Position numbers and translations under genes: made by a program
Source: Gordonia polyisoprenivorans
GTDB lineage: Bacteria > Actinomycetota > Actinomycetes > Mycobacteriales > Mycobacteriaceae
Direction of reading: 5' to 3'
Length of the DNA stretch: 64,000 nucleotides
NCBI RefSeq assembly: GCF_017654315.1
Contig: NZ_CP072203.1
Coordinates: 3,472,001 to 3,536,000, forward strand
Part shown: one piece after another, positions 32,503 to 45,762 of the stretch
Layout: each line of letters begins with the position of its first letter
How positions within the stretch are numbered: the stretch's first letter is position 1
Notes under the pieces: model-generated
Seen by the model: the letters and a program-made list of their open reading frames with translations, nothing else
What the model was told of the DNA's origin: nothing
The model's database searches: none

Positions 32503-34149
32503 TCAGCGAGTGCTCAGGAAGCGGTCCATGGTGCGTTCGGCGAGTGCGGTGATGGTCAACGACGGATTGACCAATCCCACCGCGCCCGGGGCGAACGAGC
32601 CGTCGACGACGTAGAGGTTGTCGTAGCCGCGGATTGCGCCGTCGGCGTCGGCGGCCTGCCCGACGACGACTCCGCCGAGCCCGTGGAACGTTGCGCCGGA
32701 ACCGAATCCGGAGAGCCGGTCGTAGATCGGGATGCCGTTGGCCGGGTGGCCGAACCGCGTCTCGGTCCGCTGATGGAAGTGCCGGGCGAAGGCGATCGCG
32801 CGGCGGTCCAGGACACTGGAACCCTCGGGGTACGGGTAGTTCAGCTGCGTCGCGCCGGTGGCGTGGTCGTAGTCGATGGTGCCGCGCTCATCGGTGTGCA
32901 CCTGGATCAGGTGTGTGGTCGCCAACGAGCCCGCGGGCGCGGGGAAGGGGCTGGCCTGATAGATCATCGTGGCCGGTCCACCGGGCAGCCGGTCCTCACG
33001 GATGCGGGCATAGCCGGGACCGCCCTGGATCGGCCCGTGCTGGTCACGGAGCGCGGTGCGCACGATGAGGAAGTCGCCGTTGCCGCCGAAACCGTTGCCG
33101 ATCTTCGGCGACAGCCGGGGGAGCGTGCCCTGTGCGCGGGCCCGGACCAACAGTGAGGTGGTGTGGTAGGAGCCCGCGGCCATGAAGAGATGGTCGGCTT
33201 CGGCGGTGACGATGCGGACGGTGCGTCGCGCGTCGTCGATCAGCCGGGCCCGCACGACATAGCCGGGCCGCCGTGAGCGTTCCCGGATCTCGAAGACCTC
33301 GTGCATGGGTTTGATCGTCACGAATCCGGTCCGCTCGGCGGCGGGCAGGTAGTTGTGATCGACGGAGTTCTTGGCGCCGCTGTTGACGCCGTAGGACAGG
33401 TCACCGATCGAGACTCCCGGCTTGGCGCGTCCGGCGAGTTCGGCGCGCACCCGATCCCAGTCGATGGCGTACTCCACGAATTGCGGTGCGATTCCGTAGC
33501 GTTCGAGGATTCTCAACCAGGAACGCGCGCCCACGTAGTTCGGGTGGGCGAGGATGTCGTCGGGCAGGCCCGAGGTGTTCAGCATCTTCCGGGCGCGCGG
33601 GTAGTACTCGGCGGCGAGCTCGTCGTAGCCCGTGCCACCCGGGAACACGGTCTCGAAATCGGCCTTGTCGGGCTGCAGGGTGAACGCCCCGAACACCAGG
33701 GACCCGCCGCCGACGCCTGCGCCGTGCACCGATTCGATGCCGTTGCCACGGATGGTGTCGAGCACACCGGGATACCGCTGGGTGGGTACCCGGCCGACGC
33801 TCGAGATCCCGGCGGTGTCGTCGAACCAGGCGGCCCGGCGATCGGGCCGGTCGAAGGTCGCGAAGGTGTTGCCGTCGGGCCGGATCGGCCAGCGGCGGCC
33901 GCGCTCGAACACGGTGGTCGTGATCCCGGCCTGCCCCAGGCGCAATGCGGCCACCGCACCGCCGAAACCACTTCCGATGACGATTGCGGTGGCGCCGGAA
34001 TCGGGTGCTGCGGGCGCGGCCGATGCCGGTGTCCCCGACGGGGCACCGAGACCCGCGGGGCCGAGCACGGCGGCACCGAGCGCGCCGGCCCCGGCACCGC
34101 GCAGCAAGGAACGGCGGCTGATCGCAGCCGAAGAAGAATCTGAACGCAT
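32503..34149 (-). CDS. Tat-exported GMC oxidoreductase (cholesterol oxidase-like)
   Basis: This 548-aa flavoprotein starts with a twin-arginine signal (SRRSLLRGAGAGALGAAVLG, arginines 12-13) and then the FAD motif VIGSGFGGAVAALRLGQAG. GAGVGGGSLVFGAF and the C-terminal DGSFAPGAVGLVNPSLTITALAER match the cholesterol-oxidase branch of GMC enzymes, which oxidise an alcohol with O2. Its substrate need not be a sterol. It is the first gene of an operon whose other products look cytosolic, so it may act last, outside the membrane. An IdeR-like box lies 22 nt upstream. Confidence 0.85.
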   Translation of the reverse strand: MRSDSSSAAISRRSLLRGAGAGALGAAVLGPAGLGAPSGTPASAAPAAPDSGATAIVIGSGFGGAVAALRLGQAGITTTVFERGRRWPIRPDGNTFATFDRPDRRAAWFDDTAGISSVGRVPTQRYPGVLDTIRGNGIESVHGAGVGGGSLVFGAFTLQPDKADFETVFPGGTGYDELAAEYYPRARKMLNTSGLPDDILAHPNYVGARSWLRILERYGIAPQFVEYAIDWDRVRAELAGRAKPGVSIGDLSYGVNSGAKNSVDHNYLPAAERTGFVTIKPMHEVFEIRERSRRPGYVVRARLIDDARRTVRIVTAEADHLFMAAGSYHTTSLLVRARAQGTLPRLSPKIGNGFGGNGDFLIVRTALRDQHGPIQGGPGYARIREDRLPGGPATMIYQASPFPAPAGSLATTHLIQVHTDERGTIDYDHATGATQLNYPYPEGSSVLDRRAIAFARHFHQRTETRFGHPANGIPIYDRLSGFGSGATFHGLGGVVVGQAADADGAIRGYDNLYVVDGSFAPGAVGLVNPSLTITALAERTMDRFLSTR

Positions 34150-34170
34150 CCTGTGAAGATAGCCAGAAAA

Positions 34171-34189
34171 TTAGGCCAGGCAAACCTTT
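34171..34189 (-). promoter_or_regulatory. IdeR/DmdR-type iron box upstream of the GMC-ThDP-KAS operon
   Basis: TTAGGCCAGGCAAACCTTT on the + strand matches 14 of 19 consensus positions and lies 22 nt before the GMC oxidoreductase start and 22 nt past the acnR stop. It is weaker than the other boxes but correctly placed over the expected promoter. Confidence 0.55.
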
Positions 34190-34210
34190 GTCGGCTGTGG
34201 GTGATCTACT

Positions 34211-34810
34211 TCACATCGCGTTGCCGGCGGGGCCGGAGGTGGCGCCCCGCGACACGCGGACCGACTCCTCGACGAGGTCGAGGACGTCGTGGAGGTCATC
34301 GGTGGGCTGACCGGTCGCCAGCCGGGTGATGAGCCCGTCGAGCACGAGGTCGAGGTACTTCACCAGCACCTCGGCGGGCACGTCGTCACGAAGACGGCCC
34401 GAGGCCCGCCCGCGTTCGAGCCGGGCAAGCGTGGCCTTCTCCACATCCGCCGAGTGTGACATCCAGGCATCACGAAAGCTCTTGTCCGTCCGTAACTTTC
34501 GGGCGATCTCGAGCCGTGTTCCGAGCCAGTCGAAATCCTGCGGACGCGCCAGCACATCGCGCATCACCTGCACGAGGCCCTGCTCGGCGGCCACATCGGC
34601 CATTCGCTCGGCGTCCTCGGACGCCAGTGCCAGAAACAGTGCTTCCTTGTCACGGAAGTGATGGAAGATCGCACCGCGGGACAGGCCCGTCGATTCCTCG
34701 ATGCGCTTGACGGTGGCGCCGTCGTATCCGTACTCGGCGAAACAATGCCGCGCGCCGTCGAGAATCTCCCGACGACGCGCGGCAAGTCGGTCATCGCTGA
34801 CCTTGGGCAC
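34211..34810 (-). CDS. acnR: TetR-family repressor of aconitase
   Basis: This 199-aa TetR regulator has its helix-turn-helix at about 30-55 (TVKRIEESTGLSRGAIFHHFRDKEALF). Its place 31 nt downstream of acn matches Corynebacterium AcnR and mycobacterial Rv1474c. AcnR represses acn and releases it in response to citrate and Mg. A perfect AcnR-type operator lies upstream of acn here, so autoregulation through the acn-acnR transcript is expected. Confidence 0.9.
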   Translation of the reverse strand: MPKVSDDRLAARRREILDGARHCFAEYGYDGATVKRIEESTGLSRGAIFHHFRDKEALFLALASEDAERMADVAAEQGLVQVMRDVLARPQDFDWLGTRLEIARKLRTDKSFRDAWMSHSADVEKATLARLERGRASGRLRDDVPAEVLVKYLDLVLDGLITRLATGQPTDDLHDVLDLVEESVRVSRGATSGPAGNAM

Positions 34811-34841
34811 TTGAGTTGCTCCTCGTTCTCGAGCGGGTGCC

Positions 34842-37652
<2,811 letters not shown>

Positions 37653-37810
37653 GTGTAATCCACTCTCCTCTGGCCGGCGGGCTGCGCCGGCGTGTGCGTG
37701 CCGTCCCGGGCGACGGTCTCCGGGACGGCTGCGTACTTCATCGGCGAACTGACCGGCTCGTCGACTCTGACCATCCACCCGACGGGCTGCGTCGGGGTCG
37801 TGCTCGATGC

Positions 37811-37838
37811 TTCATCCAGCGACGTTTCATCCAGCGAC
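37811..37838. repeat. Direct repeat TTCATCCAGCGAC, two copies 15 nt apart
   Basis: The 13-mer occurs at 37811-37823 and 37826-37838 in the acn leader region. It is either a short duplication or a tandem regulator site. Confidence 0.8.
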
Positions 37839-37872
37839 CGCGGGGTTTCCGCGGTGACGTAATCCAGTCTAA

Positions 37873-37888
37873 CAGTACGGGCGTACTG
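37873..37888. promoter_or_regulatory. AcnR operator upstream of acn
   Basis: CAGTACGGGCGTACTG has perfect 7-bp arms (CAGTACG/CGTACTG) and fits the Corynebacterium AcnR consensus CAGNACnnncGTACTG. It lies 221 nt before the acn start, consistent with a promoter around it and a long leader. Confidence 0.85.
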
Positions 37889-38070
37889 CTAACAAGGACC
37901 ATGCCCGGCGCGTGCGACGCGGCCCCCCGGATGCTCACGACTTCTTTATTCTGTCGTACCGTTCTGATCGGGGTTCGGTGAGCATCCACCGACCGCCTCA
38001 CATTTAATGATCGCGAAACGTGGTGGCCACCCTGACCGGTGCGCCGGCCCTGTTCGAGGAAGCGGAGACG

Positions 38071-38751
38071 ATGAATCCTGGTCCGGCCACCGATGGCACC
38101 CAGATACTCGCCGCGCCCGCCCGGACCGTCCTCGCGGCGCCCGCCCCGTCCTACGACACCCAGGGCGTCACCGCCACCACCGCCCCCGGCGGGGTCGACC
38201 TGACCGCGATCGCCGCCGACCTCCGCGACGATCATGTCTACAGCGAGGACCCCGCGCAGATCGGCGCCCTCAAGCAGGTCGTGGCGCATGCCCAGGCCGA
38301 TGGTCATGACATCAACCTGGTGGTGCTCAAGCAGCAGATGCCCACGTTCACGATGTATCGCGACATCGCCACCGAACTGCAACAACACGTCGGCGGGACG
38401 GTCCTGGTCTTCGGTCCCAATTCGGTGGGCAGCGCCTCGCCGGAATTCAGCCGGGTCAATCTCGAGGACGCCACCGACAATCTGACGCTGTCCAACCCTC
38501 CGCAGGCCGCACAGCAGATGGTCGACGCGATCACCAAGCCCGGGGTCGACTGGACGCTGGTCACGATCGTGCTGATCGCCGTGGTCGTCGTCGGGGCGAT
38601 CGTCGGCCGCATCCGGAGTCTGCGCCGCCGGGACCGCGACCCGCTGACGTCGGCAGCAGATCCCGCTCGCGGCACGGCAGGCGCGGAGACGGGCGCGGAC
38701 GAGAAGGACCCGGCCGGCGTTGCCGCGCCCGGCTCGACGAATCGCTCCTAA
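38071..38751 (+). CDS. Rv1476-like membrane protein (DUF6676 type)
   Basis: This 226-aa protein has an extracytoplasmic-type alpha/beta domain (LTAIAADLRDDHVY, QMPTFTMYRDIATELQQHVGG, VLVFGPNSVGS) followed by one helix (DWTLVTIVLIAVVVVGAIVGRI) and a basic cytoplasmic tail. It is conserved next to acn and ripA in mycobacteria and may help the neighbouring peptidoglycan hydrolase. ATG 38071 follows GGAG closely; GTG 38020 is the alternative. Function is unproven. Confidence 0.8.
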   Translation: MNPGPATDGTQILAAPARTVLAAPAPSYDTQGVTATTAPGGVDLTAIAADLRDDHVYSEDPAQIGALKQVVAHAQADGHDINLVVLKQQMPTFTMYRDIATELQQHVGGTVLVFGPNSVGSASPEFSRVNLEDATDNLTLSNPPQAAQQMVDAITKPGVDWTLVTIVLIAVVVVGAIVGRIRSLRRRDRDPLTSAADPARGTAGAETGADEKDPAGVAAPGSTNRS

Positions 38752-39194
38752 GGTCGCACTCCCGGGGCCGTCTCGGAGGTCGTTCTCACCGTCGCAGGCC
38801 TGTTTCGGCGCGTTCATGGTGGCGTCCCGCGGTGCAGCCCCGATGTCACCTGACGGGCTGACGCCCCGTCACCTGATGGGCTGACGCCCCGTCACCTGTT
38901 GGGCTGACGCCGCGGCGACGGTGTCCGTTGCCAATTCGATACCAACGCAACCTGTCGGACTTTGAGCAGTTCACAGCATCGACGCAGGTAATCACGTCTT
39001 TGTAATTCGTTCTACCCGTTTTCTCCTGTGGCAAATGTGACGTACGGTTCCAATGTCACGTGTGGTGTAGATGTCCATCAATGCGTCATATGTGATGCGT
39101 GTTGCATCGTCGGCGCCGTGCGCCGTACGGGGGTTGCAAGCGCTGTTCGTGCCACGGATGACCACATCCGCTGACAGACGGCGAGGGAGTGCCA
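38752..39194. other. Long gene-free leader of ripA
   Basis: 443 nt without a credible gene. It contains three 23-bp tandem repeats (38845-38913), an AT-richer promoter-like part (38930-39030), two near-identical 10-mers AATGTGACGT (39034) and AATGTCACGT (39052) that could be a regulator site, and a small hairpin CGGCGC-CGT-GCGCCG at 39111-39125. I see no c-di-AMP riboswitch that I can support. Confidence 0.6.
38845..38913. repeat. 23-bp tandem repeat, 3 copies, upstream of ripA
   Basis: Units at 38845-38867, 38868-38890 and 38891-38913 share GTCACCTG..GGGCTGACGCC and differ mainly at one dinucleotide (AC, AT, TT). They are intergenic. Confidence 0.95.
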
Positions 39195-40715
39195 GTGAGG
39201 CGAGGGACCACAGGAGTGGGCCGCAGGGCGGCGCGCCGATGGGTGTCGTTGGCGACGTCGCTCGTCGCGGCGACCGTCGGGGTGGTCGCCGTGATGGGCC
39301 CGGCGGGGGCCGCCCCGACGACCTCGAGTTCCCCGGTGTCGGCGCTGATCAATCAGATCGCCCAGGTCAACCAGAATCTCAGCGACCTCGACAGCGCGGT
39401 CGCAGCCCGACAGGAGGCGGCCAACCACGCTGTCGTCGACTACCAGAACGCCGTCGCCGCGCAGCGGCTCGCGGCCGTGGCCGCCGACGACGCCCAGCAG
39501 TCACTGGGCCGCGCGACCCGGGCCACCGAGGCCGCCCAGCGTGAGTTCGACCAATTCGTCCGCTCGGTCTATCGCACCGGCGGTAACGAGGGCACGCTGA
39601 CCGAGTACCTCTCGTCGTCGGACCCGCAGAAGGTGCTCGACCGCGTCACCGTCATCAATCAACTCGGGCGTGACCAGCAGCAGACCATCCGGCGCCTGCA
39701 GGTGGCGCGCAATCAGCAGGCCAACCAGGTGGCGGCACTCCAGGCGACGAAGCGCCAGACCGCCTACGCGGCGCAGAGCGCCCAGACCCGCCGGGACGAC
39801 GCCGTCGCCGCGGTGTCGGCGGCTCGCGGAGCGATCGCCGACCAACAACGCAAACGGGCCACCCTGGTCCAACAGCGCAACGCGGTCCAGACCCAACTCG
39901 ACAAACTTCGCGGCACGGCGCGCCCGACCCAGGTCGACGCCCCGGCGCCCGCGGATCTGCTGACCGGCCTGTTCCGCGATCTGCCCGGTCAGGCGCAACC
40001 CGGCCCGGTCACCGTCAGTCCCAACCAGGCGGCCGGCGACAACGACGCCATGCAGGTCGCCGCGGAGGCCGCGGCGCGACTGGCCCTCGACGTGACGCAG
40101 AAGGTGCTCTCGGGGCTGGTGGGCCAACAGCAGGTGCCGCATTCGGAACTGCTCGACGAACTAGGCCTCGGCGGAGCGGGGCTCGGCAGCGACGGCGGCG
40201 ACACCCTGAGCTCGCGCCTGGGTTCGGGCAGCCTCGGTCAACTGTTCGGCAGCTCCGGCGGTGGGGGCGGAGTGGTCCGCCCGGGTCTGCGCGGCCCGCA
40301 GGCCGTCGAGATCGTCGTGAACCGCGCACTGTCGCAGCTGAACGTGCCCTATGCGTGGGGCGGTGGTGACGCCAACGGTCCGACCCAGGGCATCCGCGAC
40401 GGCGGCGTCGCCGACAGCTACGGCGACTACAACAAGATCGGGTTCGACTGCTCGGGCCTGATGGTCTACGCCTTCGCCGGCGTCGGAATCGAGCTGCCGC
40501 ACTACACCGGGTATCAGTACACGTCGGGGCCCCAGTTCCCGCTCGCGCAGATGCAGCGCGGCGACATGATCTTCTACGGCCCCAACGCCAGCGAGCACGT
40601 CGCCCTCTACCTCGGCGACGGAAAGATGGTCGAGGCACCGCAGTCGGGCGACGTGGTGAAGGTGTCGCCGGTGCGTACCGACGGCGCGATGCCCAACGTC
40701 GTCCGCCTCCTCTGA
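39195..40715 (+). CDS. ripA: NlpC/P60 peptidoglycan endopeptidase
   Basis: This 506-aa secreted hydrolase cleaves peptide stems of peptidoglycan at division. It has a signal peptide (WVSLATSLVAATVGVVAVMG..AGAAP), a long coiled-coil inhibitory region (about 45-240), a Gly/Pro-rich linker, and a C-terminal NlpC/P60 domain. In that domain the catalytic Cys is in GFDCSGLMVYAF, the His in EHVALYLGDG, and the Glu in MVEAPQSG. GTG 39195 follows GAGGGA by 6 nt. The position before moxR matches mycobacterial ripA. A ripB paralogue is absent. Confidence 0.9.
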   Translation: MRRGTTGVGRRAARRWVSLATSLVAATVGVVAVMGPAGAAPTTSSSPVSALINQIAQVNQNLSDLDSAVAARQEAANHAVVDYQNAVAAQRLAAVAADDAQQSLGRATRATEAAQREFDQFVRSVYRTGGNEGTLTEYLSSSDPQKVLDRVTVINQLGRDQQQTIRRLQVARNQQANQVAALQATKRQTAYAAQSAQTRRDDAVAAVSAARGAIADQQRKRATLVQQRNAVQTQLDKLRGTARPTQVDAPAPADLLTGLFRDLPGQAQPGPVTVSPNQAAGDNDAMQVAAEAAARLALDVTQKVLSGLVGQQQVPHSELLDELGLGGAGLGSDGGDTLSSRLGSGSLGQLFGSSGGGGGVVRPGLRGPQAVEIVVNRALSQLNVPYAWGGGDANGPTQGIRDGGVADSYGDYNKIGFDCSGLMVYAFAGVGIELPHYTGYQYTSGPQFPLAQMQRGDMIFYGPNASEHVALYLGDGKMVEAPQSGDVVKVSPVRTDGAMPNVVRLL

Positions 40716-40871
40716 CCCGGTTGTCGGCGGGCGCCACGCTCGTTCATCCGACCTACCGGCGTCCTCGGCACCCGCGCCCTTCGTGGCATGTTCTCAGTCG
40801 GCGCCGCTAGGCTGGCAACGACGAGAGCGGGGGTACGTCCGTCGCCGGATCAGCAACGACAGGAGCAAGGG

Positions 40872-42099
<1,228 letters not shown>

Positions 42100-42113
<14 letters not shown>

Positions 42114-43038
42114 CGATCTGCCGTTGCTCGGGGCGGGATTGCTCGAGGAGCCGCAGCTCACCGCGGCGCTGAAGATGCTCGAGCTCACCGTGCGGCGCAA
42201 ACTCGACGGCGTGCTGCAGGGCGAGCACCTCGGCCTCATCCCCGGGCCCGGCTCCGAGCCGGGGGAGGCCCGCCCCTATCAGCCCGGCGACGACATCCGG
42301 CGCATGGAGTGGTCGGTGACCGCACGCACCACCCAGCCGCACGTTCGTCAGATGATCGCCGACCGCGAGCTCGAGACGTGGCTCGTGGTCGACGCCTCGG
42401 CGAGTCTGGATTTCGGCACCGTCAACTGCACCAAACGCGATCTCGCGGTCGCGGCGGCGGCTGCGATCGTTCACCTGACCTCCGGTGGCGGCAACCGGCA
42501 CGGGGCGATCGTGGTGACCGGCGACCAGGTGGTCCGCATCCCGGCGCGGGCCGGACGAGTCCACGCCCAACACGTGCTGAAGACGATTGCCACCACCACC
42601 CGTGGCGCGCCCGGCATTCGGGGAGACCTCGACGCCGGCATCGAAGCGCTCCGTCGTCCACAGCGACGCCGCGGCCTGGCGGTGGTGATCAGCGACTTCC
42701 TCGGACCGATCACCTGGGAGCGATCCCTGCGCGCCATCGCGGCCCATCACGAATTGCTCGCCGTCGAGGTGCTCGATCCGCGCGATGTGGAATTGCCGCC
42801 GATCGGTGAGGTCCGGTTGGCCGACGCCGAATCCGGTGAGGTGCGTGAGGTGACCATCACCGACCGTCTGCGCCATGACTTCTCGGTCGCGGCACACGCC
42901 CACGAGGACAAGGTGCGACGCACCATCCGCAGCTGCGGTGGCCCGGTGTTGTCGTTGCGGACCGACCGGGACTGGCTCACCGACGTCGTGAAATTCGTCG
43001 GCCGGCGCCGCCGCGGCCTCGCGGCCGGGGTCGGGTGA
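42100..43038 (+). CDS. DUF58-domain protein
   Basis: This 312-aa protein is the usual partner of MoxR. The DUF58 core GEARPYQPGDDIRRMEWSVTART near residues 53-75 is intact, followed by a VWA-like segment (LVVDASASLDFG, IRGDLDAGIEALRR, VVISDFLGP). ATG 42100 lies within the end of moxR, so translation is probably coupled. It corresponds to Rv1480. Its exact biochemical role is not known. Confidence 0.87.
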
Positions 43039-43045
43039 TCGCGGA

Positions 43046-44023
43046 GTGTTCTCCAACCCCTGGTGGCTGTTGCTCGCCCTGCTCGTCGCCGGCGTCGTGG
43101 CCTGCTACGTCTATGTTCTGCGGGCTCGTCGCAGGCGAACCCTGCAGTTCGCCAACACCGAGGTCCTCGACCGGGTCACCACGCCCGACGGCCGATGGAC
43201 GCGGTGGGCCCGGCACGCCCCGATCGCGTTGCTGATCGTCGCGTTGCTCCTGCTCGTCGTCGCCGCGGCCGGACCGCAGGCCGATCGCAAGGTGCCGCGC
43301 AACAAGGCCACCGTCATCCTGGTCATGGACGTTTCTCGATCGATGGAGTCGACCGACGTCGCGCCGACCCGACTCAAGGCGGCGCAGGCCGCGGCGAAGA
43401 AGTTCGCCGACGACCTCACCGACGGCATCAACCTGGGCCTGATCTCGTTCGCCGGGACGGCGTCCAGTCTCGTCACGCCCACACCGGATCACGGCGCGAC
43501 CAAGGCTGCCGTCGACAAGCTGCAACTGGCCGACAAGACGGCCACCGGCGAGGGTATCTTCGCCGCCATCCAGCAGATCCAGACGCTCAACGCCGTCCTC
43601 GGCGGCGACTCCGGTGCGCCGCCGGCGCGCATCGTGTTGCTCTCCGACGGCAAGCAGACGGTGCCCGACGACCCCGACGACCCGCGCGGCGCCTTCACCG
43701 CGGCCCGCAAGGCCAAGGAGGAGAACATCCCGGTGTCGACGATTTCCTTCGGTACCGCGACCGGCACCGTGGATCTCGACGGAGATCAGGTACCGGTGCC
43801 CGTCGACGACGACACCCTGCGTCAGATCGCCAACCTCTCCGGCGGCCGGTTCTTCACCGCGTCGAGTCTCGACGAGCTCAACAAGGTCTACGAGTCGCTG
43901 CAGCAGGACATCGGCTACGAGATCCGCAAGGGCGACAACTCGCGTCCCTGGATCCTCTCCGGCACGATCCTCGCGATCGTCGCGGTCATCGGCTCGCTGG
44001 TCATCAACCAGCGCCTGCCGTAG
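43046..44023 (+). CDS. VWA-domain membrane protein
   Basis: This 325-aa protein has two N-terminal helices (LLLALLVAGVVACYVYVL, IALLIVALLLLVVAAAG), a von Willebrand A domain with the complete metal site DVSRSMES and later LLSDG, and a C-terminal helix (PWILSGTILAIVAVIGSLVI). It starts at GTG 43046, 7 nt after the DUF58 stop, and corresponds to Rv1481. It is expected to work with MoxR and the DUF58 protein at the envelope. Confidence 0.88.
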   Translation: MFSNPWWLLLALLVAGVVACYVYVLRARRRRTLQFANTEVLDRVTTPDGRWTRWARHAPIALLIVALLLLVVAAAGPQADRKVPRNKATVILVMDVSRSMESTDVAPTRLKAAQAAAKKFADDLTDGINLGLISFAGTASSLVTPTPDHGATKAAVDKLQLADKTATGEGIFAAIQQIQTLNAVLGGDSGAPPARIVLLSDGKQTVPDDPDDPRGAFTAARKAKEENIPVSTISFGTATGTVDLDGDQVPVPVDDDTLRQIANLSGGRFFTASSLDELNKVYESLQQDIGYEIRKGDNSRPWILSGTILAIVAVIGSLVINQRLP

Positions 44024-44099
44024 CCGGTGCACCGGAGCCGTCGGTGTGTGCGTGCGCGCCCAGGGCCGACCTGGCAGCAAGTGACACCGATCCAACCGA

Positions 44100-44855
<756 letters not shown>

Positions 44856-44928
44856 AGTCTCCAGATCCGTTCTCCCACCATTGATTTCCCCCATTACCCC
44901 GACCCCGCACAGCAGAGGAGTTCTCGCC

Positions 44929-45762
44929 GTGAGCGGAATCCTGGACGGCAAGACCGTCCTCGTCACCGGCATCATCACCGATGCCTCCATCGCCTTCCAC
45001 ACCGCCAAGGTCGCCCAGGAACAGGGCGCGAAGGTCATCATCACCGGGATCCCGGAGCGGTTGCGGCTGATCGACCGCATCGCCAAGCGGCTACCGCAGG
45101 AGGTGCCGGCGGCGATCCCGCTCGACGTCACCGACGAGGAGTCGCTCGCCGCGCTGGCCGACAAGGTCGGCGAACTGGCGCCCGAGGGCGTCGACGGAGT
45201 GGTGCACTCGATCGCGTTCGCCCCCAAGACCCTGATGGGTCCCGACGCCGTGCCGTTCCTCGACGGCCCGGGCCCCGATGTGTCCAAGGCCTTCGAGATC
45301 TCGGCGTGGAGCTACGCCTCGCTGGCGCGCGCGGTGCTTCCGGTGATGAACGAGCGCGGCTCGATCGTCGGCATGGACTTCGATCCGCGAACCGCGATGC
45401 CCGACTACAACTGGATGGGGGTGGCCAAGGCCGCGCTGGAGTCGGTGAATCGTTACGTAGCGCGCGAGGTCGGCTACGCTAAGCGGATCCGGTCCAACCT
45501 GGTTGCGGCCGGACCCATTAAAACGCTTGCCGCCAAGGCGATTTCGGGTACGGCGACGGATGACGCGAAGAAGCTGAACATGCTCAACGAGTACTGGAAC
45601 GGTGCGTCGCCGATCGGCTGGGACGTCAACGACCCGGGCGTGGTGGGGACCAGTGTGTGCACACTGCTCTCCGACTACCTGCCGGGCACCACCGGATCGA
45701 TCGTCTACGTCGACGGCGGTGCGAGCCACAACACCTGGTTCCCGGCGGACTTCATCAAGTGA
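44929..45762 (+). CDS. inhA: Enoyl-ACP reductase of mycolate FAS-II
   Basis: This 277-aa NADH-dependent enoyl-ACP reductase performs the last step of each FAS-II cycle. [10 protein letters not shown] is the NADH-binding loop, [10 protein letters not shown] carries the Ser that contacts NADH (Ser94 in M. tuberculosis), and the catalytic Tyr/Lys lie in [14 protein letters not shown] 44929 follows AGAGGAG. The stop overlaps the hemH GTG by 4 nt. Confidence 0.95.
   Translation: MSGILDGKTVLVTGIITDASIAFHTAKVAQEQGAKVIITGIPERLRLIDRIAKRLPQEVPAAIPLDVTDEESLAALADKVGELAPEGVDGVVHSIAFAPKTLMGPDAVPFLDGPGPDVSKAFEISAWSYASLARAVLPVMNERGSIVGMDFDPRTAMPDYNWMGVAKAALESVNRYVAREVGYAKRIRSNLVAAGPIKTLAAKAISGTATDDAKKLNMLNEYWNGASPIGWDVNDPGVVGTSVCTLLSDYLPGTTGSIVYVDGGASHNTWFPADFIK

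Larger units (their letters stand above)
37653..38070. other. acn / Rv1476-like divergent intergenic region
   Basis: About 418 nt without a gene. It holds the acn ribosome site, a 15-nt-spaced direct repeat at 37811-37838, the AcnR operator at 37873-37888, and AT-richer sequence around 37940-38010 that probably contains the rightward promoter. Confidence 0.6.

Noticed and set aside
32503..34149. Cholesterol catabolism locus
   Set aside because: The oxidoreductase resembles cholesterol oxidase, but none of the neighbouring genes is a steroid-degradation gene.
38845..38913. CRISPR-like array
   Set aside because: The three 23-bp units are directly adjacent with no spacers and no cas genes nearby, so this is a simple tandem repeat.
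38914..39194. c-di-AMP (ydaO-type) riboswitch before ripA
   Set aside because: Such switches are known before actinobacterial wall-hydrolase genes, but I could not find the conserved core. Only a small hairpin and short repeats are visible.
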